This document shows positions 61,484-64,000 of a DNA stretch of 64,000 bases, in pieces. The translations under genes were made by a program, and so were the position numbers. Source of the stretch: DAOTWC01 sp048499435 (GTDB lineage: Bacteria; Chloroflexota; Anaerolineae; Aggregatilineales; Phototrophicaceae). The stretch lies in the NCBI GenBank assembly GCA_048499435.1, contig JASNZW010000006.1:178725-242724 (forward strand), written 5' to 3'. The first letter of the stretch is position 1, and every line of letters starts with the position of its first letter. A model generated the notes under the pieces. It had not been told where the DNA came from. It saw only the letters and a program-made list of their open reading frames with translations, and made no database searches.

Positions 61484-62320
61484 ATGCAGATCATTGTGTT
61501 CTCAAAAATGCTGGCGGCGCAGTCGGTTTTGGAATTAGCTGAGACCGCACATCAGCATAATTTTGATGGTTATGACCTGTGCATCAGGTCGGGGCATCCG
61601 GTGACTCCCGCCAATGTAGGCGAAACACTTGTGGCGGCAGCGCGTGCCCTGCGTCAGGAAGGTCTCGCAATTCCATTAGTCACCAGCGATATCACGCTGA
61701 CATCTCCGAATGACCCAACTGCTGAGCCGATTCTGCGAGCCATGGATGCCGCCGACATTCGGATAATCAAACTTGGCTACACGTTTTTCGATCCACTGCA
61801 GCAGGATTACTGGTCTGAAGTTGATCGTATACGGCGGAACAACGAGAAATGGCAGGCGCTGGCACAGCAGTACAATGTCAAAATCTGTTATCACACTCAC
61901 AATGAGCGCGTCATGGGCATTAACGGCGCGGCGCTTTGCCATCTGCTCAATGGTTTCGACCCTCAGTATATCGGCGCTTACCTCGATCCTACGCACCTGG
62001 TGCTCGAAGGTGAGGAATTCGCCTTCGCGCTGGCGATGGTGCAGCGATATCTGACGATGGTCGCGGGTAAGGACGTGATTAAATTTCGTATAGAGAAGAA
62101 TGGTCACGGCAGCTATGGTTATAAGGGCGTCCCGGCGGGCGAAGGCTTTGTTGATTGGACAGCGGTTTTCAGCGATTTGAAGCGCGTGGGCTATAACGGC
62201 CCGTTGTCGGTGCACTGCGAATGGCATCTGGAGGATGGTTGTTCCTTTGCTGACGTTTTACACCGGGAAATCCAATTCTTCAAACAGTATTGTGACGGAT
62301 ATTCTGATACCAGCGCTTGA
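61484..62320 (+). CDS. Sugar phosphate isomerase/epimerase-like TIM barrel
   Basis: The 278-residue protein is of the xylose-isomerase-like AP endonuclease-2 superfamily. Likely metal ligands are seen in CYHTHNE, GAYLDPTHL and the C-terminal LSVHCEWH. Members act as ketose epimerases, hydroxypyruvate isomerases, inosose isomerases and dehydratases. The substrate is unknown here. It follows the DHDPS-like gene by 47 bases and the GH172 gene follows by 50 bases. Confidence 0.9.
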   Translation: MQIIVFSKMLAAQSVLELAETAHQHNFDGYDLCIRSGHPVTPANVGETLVAAARALRQEGLAIPLVTSDITLTSPNDPTAEPILRAMDAADIRIIKLGYTFFDPLQQDYWSEVDRIRRNNEKWQALAQQYNVKICYHTHNERVMGINGAALCHLLNGFDPQYIGAYLDPTHLVLEGEEFAFALAMVQRYLTMVAGKDVIKFRIEKNGHGSYGYKGVPAGEGFVDWTAVFSDLKRVGYNGPLSVHCEWHLEDGCSFADVLHREIQFFKQYCDGYSDTSA

Positions 62321-62370
62321 CCAGGACACCTTCGAGTAGACCCATAAATTAGCATAGGAGGCCAATTAAA

Positions 62371-63465
62371 ATGCCAATGAACGGTTCGTTTAACGGTCTC
62401 AACGTGAATCTGGGCAACCTGGGCCTGCTGTCAAACGCGCAGACCCGCTCAATCAGTGCCGAAAATGTCACCGGTGAAAAGGGCAAAGGTGGCCTGGCGA
62501 CGCCCAGCTCACCCAACCACCCGGCGCGCGAGCTTGGCCAGGGATGGAAAATTGCACCGGCGATCCGTATCGCGCCGCGCGCGACGGTTACGCTGGCGGA
62601 AATCGCCGGGCCGGGGGCAATCCAGCACATCTGGCTCACTGTTGAGCCAGCCTGGTGGCGTAAATTGATCGTGCGCGTCTACTGGGACAACGAAACTGAT
62701 CCATCCATTGAAGTGCCTCTGGGCGATTTCTTCTGCAACGGCTGGGGCGTGCGCTGCAATATTAACTCACTGCCCATCGCCGTTAACCCAGCCGGCGGCT
62801 TCAACAGCTACTGGCAGATGCCTTTTCGCAAGCACGCCCGCATCACCATCGAAAACCTGACAGAAAGCGAAATTCAGGGGTTCTTTTACCAGATCACCTA
62901 CATCCTGACGGACGTCCCTGACGACATGGCTTATCTGCATGCTCAATGGCGCCGGACTAATCCCGTCCCGTACCAGCAGGTTCACACGCTGCTGGATAGT
63001 GTGTGCGGTCAGGGACAATATATCGGCACATATATCGCATGGGGCAGCAACAACGGTGGTTGGTGGGGTGAGGGCGAAATCAAATTCTATCTGGACGGCG
63101 ACGATGCCTTTCCGACAATTTGCGGCACTGGCACGGAGGACTACTTCGGCGGCGCATGGAGCTTTGAGCAGCCCACAGGCCAGTATGGGACATATTCGAC
63201 ACCGTTCCTGGGTCTGCCACAGGTTATCAGGCCTGATGGTCTATATCAGAGTCAGCAACGATTTGGCATGTACCGCTGGCATATCCTCGACCCCATACGC
63301 TTCCAGCAGGACCTGCGTGTGACGATTCAGGCGCTCGGCTGGCGCTCCGAGGGACGCTATCTGCCGCTGCAGGACGATATCGCATCAACAAGTATGTGGT
63401 ATCAGGCCGAACCGCACACGCCTTTCCCGGCGCTGCCGCATCGTAATCTGCTGGAGGTGGTCTAG
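62371..63465 (+). CDS. GH172 (DUF2961) family protein
   Basis: The family includes the difructose dianhydride I synthase/hydrolase and D-arabinofuranosidases. The 364-residue protein has the jelly-roll core with AGPGAIQHIWLT, PLGDFF and EIKFYLDGDDAFPTICGTGTEDYFGGAW. Glu256 in TGTEDYF is in the family's catalytic region. No signal peptide is present, so it works inside the cell. AGGAGG lies upstream of ATG 62371. Its activity would suit an imported oligosaccharide with furanose linkages. Confidence 0.9.
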   Translation: MPMNGSFNGLNVNLGNLGLLSNAQTRSISAENVTGEKGKGGLATPSSPNHPARELGQGWKIAPAIRIAPRATVTLAEIAGPGAIQHIWLTVEPAWWRKLIVRVYWDNETDPSIEVPLGDFFCNGWGVRCNINSLPIAVNPAGGFNSYWQMPFRKHARITIENLTESEIQGFFYQITYILTDVPDDMAYLHAQWRRTNPVPYQQVHTLLDSVCGQGQYIGTYIAWGSNNGGWWGEGEIKFYLDGDDAFPTICGTGTEDYFGGAWSFEQPTGQYGTYSTPFLGLPQVIRPDGLYQSQQRFGMYRWHILDPIRFQQDLRVTIQALGWRSEGRYLPLQDDIASTSMWYQAEPHTPFPALPHRNLLEVV

Positions 63466-63543
63466 AGCACTGCTCTCAGTTTGTGTTGCAGTTAGCAAAC
63501 ATTGGACAGATAAGAGAGTGTTGTCGATGCAGCTTGTCTGAGT

Positions 63544-63789
63544 TTGTCCCCTGGTTACGGCAACATTTCCGGGACAGAGGTCAGTGTGGTGCTGTATCAG
63601 ATTGGCTACGATGGCAATATCGTCATAGAGTCGTTCCTGATGCCCGGTGGTGAACTGGACGATATAAAAGCATTCCGCGATTTAAGTGTGAGGCTGGATC
63701 TAAACATCGAGGCTATGGTTCGTTTGTGGGCTGATGAAGTAGTGGCTCACGTGGTATACCGGGCGAAAATCGAAGTTTACCTTGTTTAG
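63544..63789 (+). pseudogene. C-terminal fragment of a ketose 3-epimerase-like protein
   Basis: The 81-codon frame resembles only the end of D-tagatose/D-psicose 3-epimerase-type TIM barrels: a PGYGNI motif followed by LYQIGYDGNIVIESF and FRDLSVRLD. The N-terminal three quarters is absent and the frame begins abruptly at a TTG. The tail after about residue 60 is atypical. It is probably a truncated relic of the operon, cut by the adjacent mobile-element end. Confidence 0.65.
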
Positions 63790-63809
63790 TTTATGGCTTA
63801 TATTTGAAG

Positions 63810-63843
63810 TGAACTGTGTAGTAACCCCAAAAAGCTGGACACG
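63810..63843. mobile_element. Probable IS3-family terminal sequence
   Basis: The stretch contains AACCCCAAAAAGCTGGACAC preceded by TG-rich bases. It closely resembles the CCCCAAAAAGTTGGACA ends of IS150/IS3-group elements. The element would extend to the right beyond the window, since no transposase is found in the remaining bases. It immediately follows the truncated epimerase. Confidence 0.5.
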
Positions 63844-63856
63844 AAAATGTCTGTGC

Positions 63857-63961
63857 TTATTCTAGCGCCGGTTCTGGCTTCTGTGACAACCACTTTGCCT
63901 CAGATTCAGACGTGAGATAGTCCAATGCGATGCCCAGCTTCTTTTCGCTTCCCTTACTCAT
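63857..63961 (-). CDS. Short ORF inside the right-hand mobile end, unknown
   Basis: A 34-codon ORF on the minus strand begins with ATG 63961, preceded by AGGTGAGAG, and encodes a charged, Lys/Glu-rich peptide (MSKGSEKKLGIALDYL at its start). It ends about 15 bases from the putative IS end. No family is recognised. It may be a cryptic ORF. Confidence 0.3.
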   Translation of the reverse strand: MSKGSEKKLGIALDYLTSESEAKWLSQKPEPALE

Positions 63962-64000
63962 CTCTCACCTCTTTTGTTCTGAGATCTCTCTATCGCACTT

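Noticed and set aside
63816..64000. A complete insertion sequence at the right edge
   Set aside because: Only one end-like sequence is visible and no transposase reading frame is found before the window ends, so a full element cannot be claimed.

Overview
The window looks like a chromosomal segment of a high-GC, aerobic bacterium, most probably a member of the Chloroflexota (Anaerolineae-like). This is inferred from several things. A T-box riboswitch controls the trp genes. A Bacillus-type chorismate mutase, an unadenylylated type I-alpha glutamine synthetase, RicT and RqcH are all present. Heme A synthesis genes (ctaA, ctaB) point to an aa3-type oxidase. Carbohydrate ABC transporters are encoded without their own ATPase. 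No rRNA or taxonomic marker is present, so the assignment is only moderately certain.

Region 1 (1-8.4 kb) holds the 5' part of a calcium-type P-type ATPase (minus strand), a three-gene sugar ABC importer with a stem-loop after the binding-protein gene, dinB, two CAT-anticodon tRNAs (Ile2 and initiator Met) with their own promoter and terminator, and uvrB.

Region 2 (8.4-26.8 kb) is an almost complete aromatic amino acid supercluster. A promoter and a tryptophan T-box leader precede trpE-G-D-C-F-B, a Nudix-GNAT fusion gene, a glycosyltransferase-like gene and trpA. A second promoter then precedes a short leader ORF rich in Tyr and Phe codons and a terminator hairpin. These are followed by aroH, DAHP synthase, tyrA, aroA, aroE, aroC, aroK, aroB, aroQ and glnA. 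Together they encode every step from PEP plus erythrose-4-phosphate to chorismate, all of the Trp branch and the first steps to Tyr; pheA is absent. The two leaders would let the operons sense Trp and Tyr/Phe separately.

Region 3 (26.8-46.3 kb) is housekeeping: aspartokinase, ricT, a LmbE-type deacetylase, a degenerate peptidase S51-like protein, purA, a metal-receptor-like binding protein, a minimal soluble histidine kinase, the ctaA-ctaB-cytochrome c cluster, rqcH and a PPK2. On the minus strand follow a phosphofructokinase, three glycosyltransferases, a cupin, a family 3 solute-binding protein and a glycosidase-like protein.

Region 4 (46.3-47.9 kb) is a graveyard of decayed mobile DNA: a frameshifted winged-helix gene, a TOPRIM primase remnant and an IS3-family transposase remnant.

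Region 5 (47.9-63.8 kb) is a lower-GC, probably acquired glycan-use locus. A ROK repressor diverges from a Tat-type binding protein, two permeases, an unusual 1446-residue multidomain protein, a carbon-nitrogen hydrolase, a Gfo/Idh/MocA oxidoreductase, an NAD-dependent epimerase-like protein, a DHDPS-family lyase, a sugar isomerase-like TIM barrel and a GH172 (DUF2961) enzyme. It ends in a truncated epimerase and what looks like an IS3-family end. I consider this locus the best candidate for an undescribed system. It appears to import and degrade an unknown glycan or glycoconjugate, possibly one with an amide bond, but the substrate cannot be read from the sequence.
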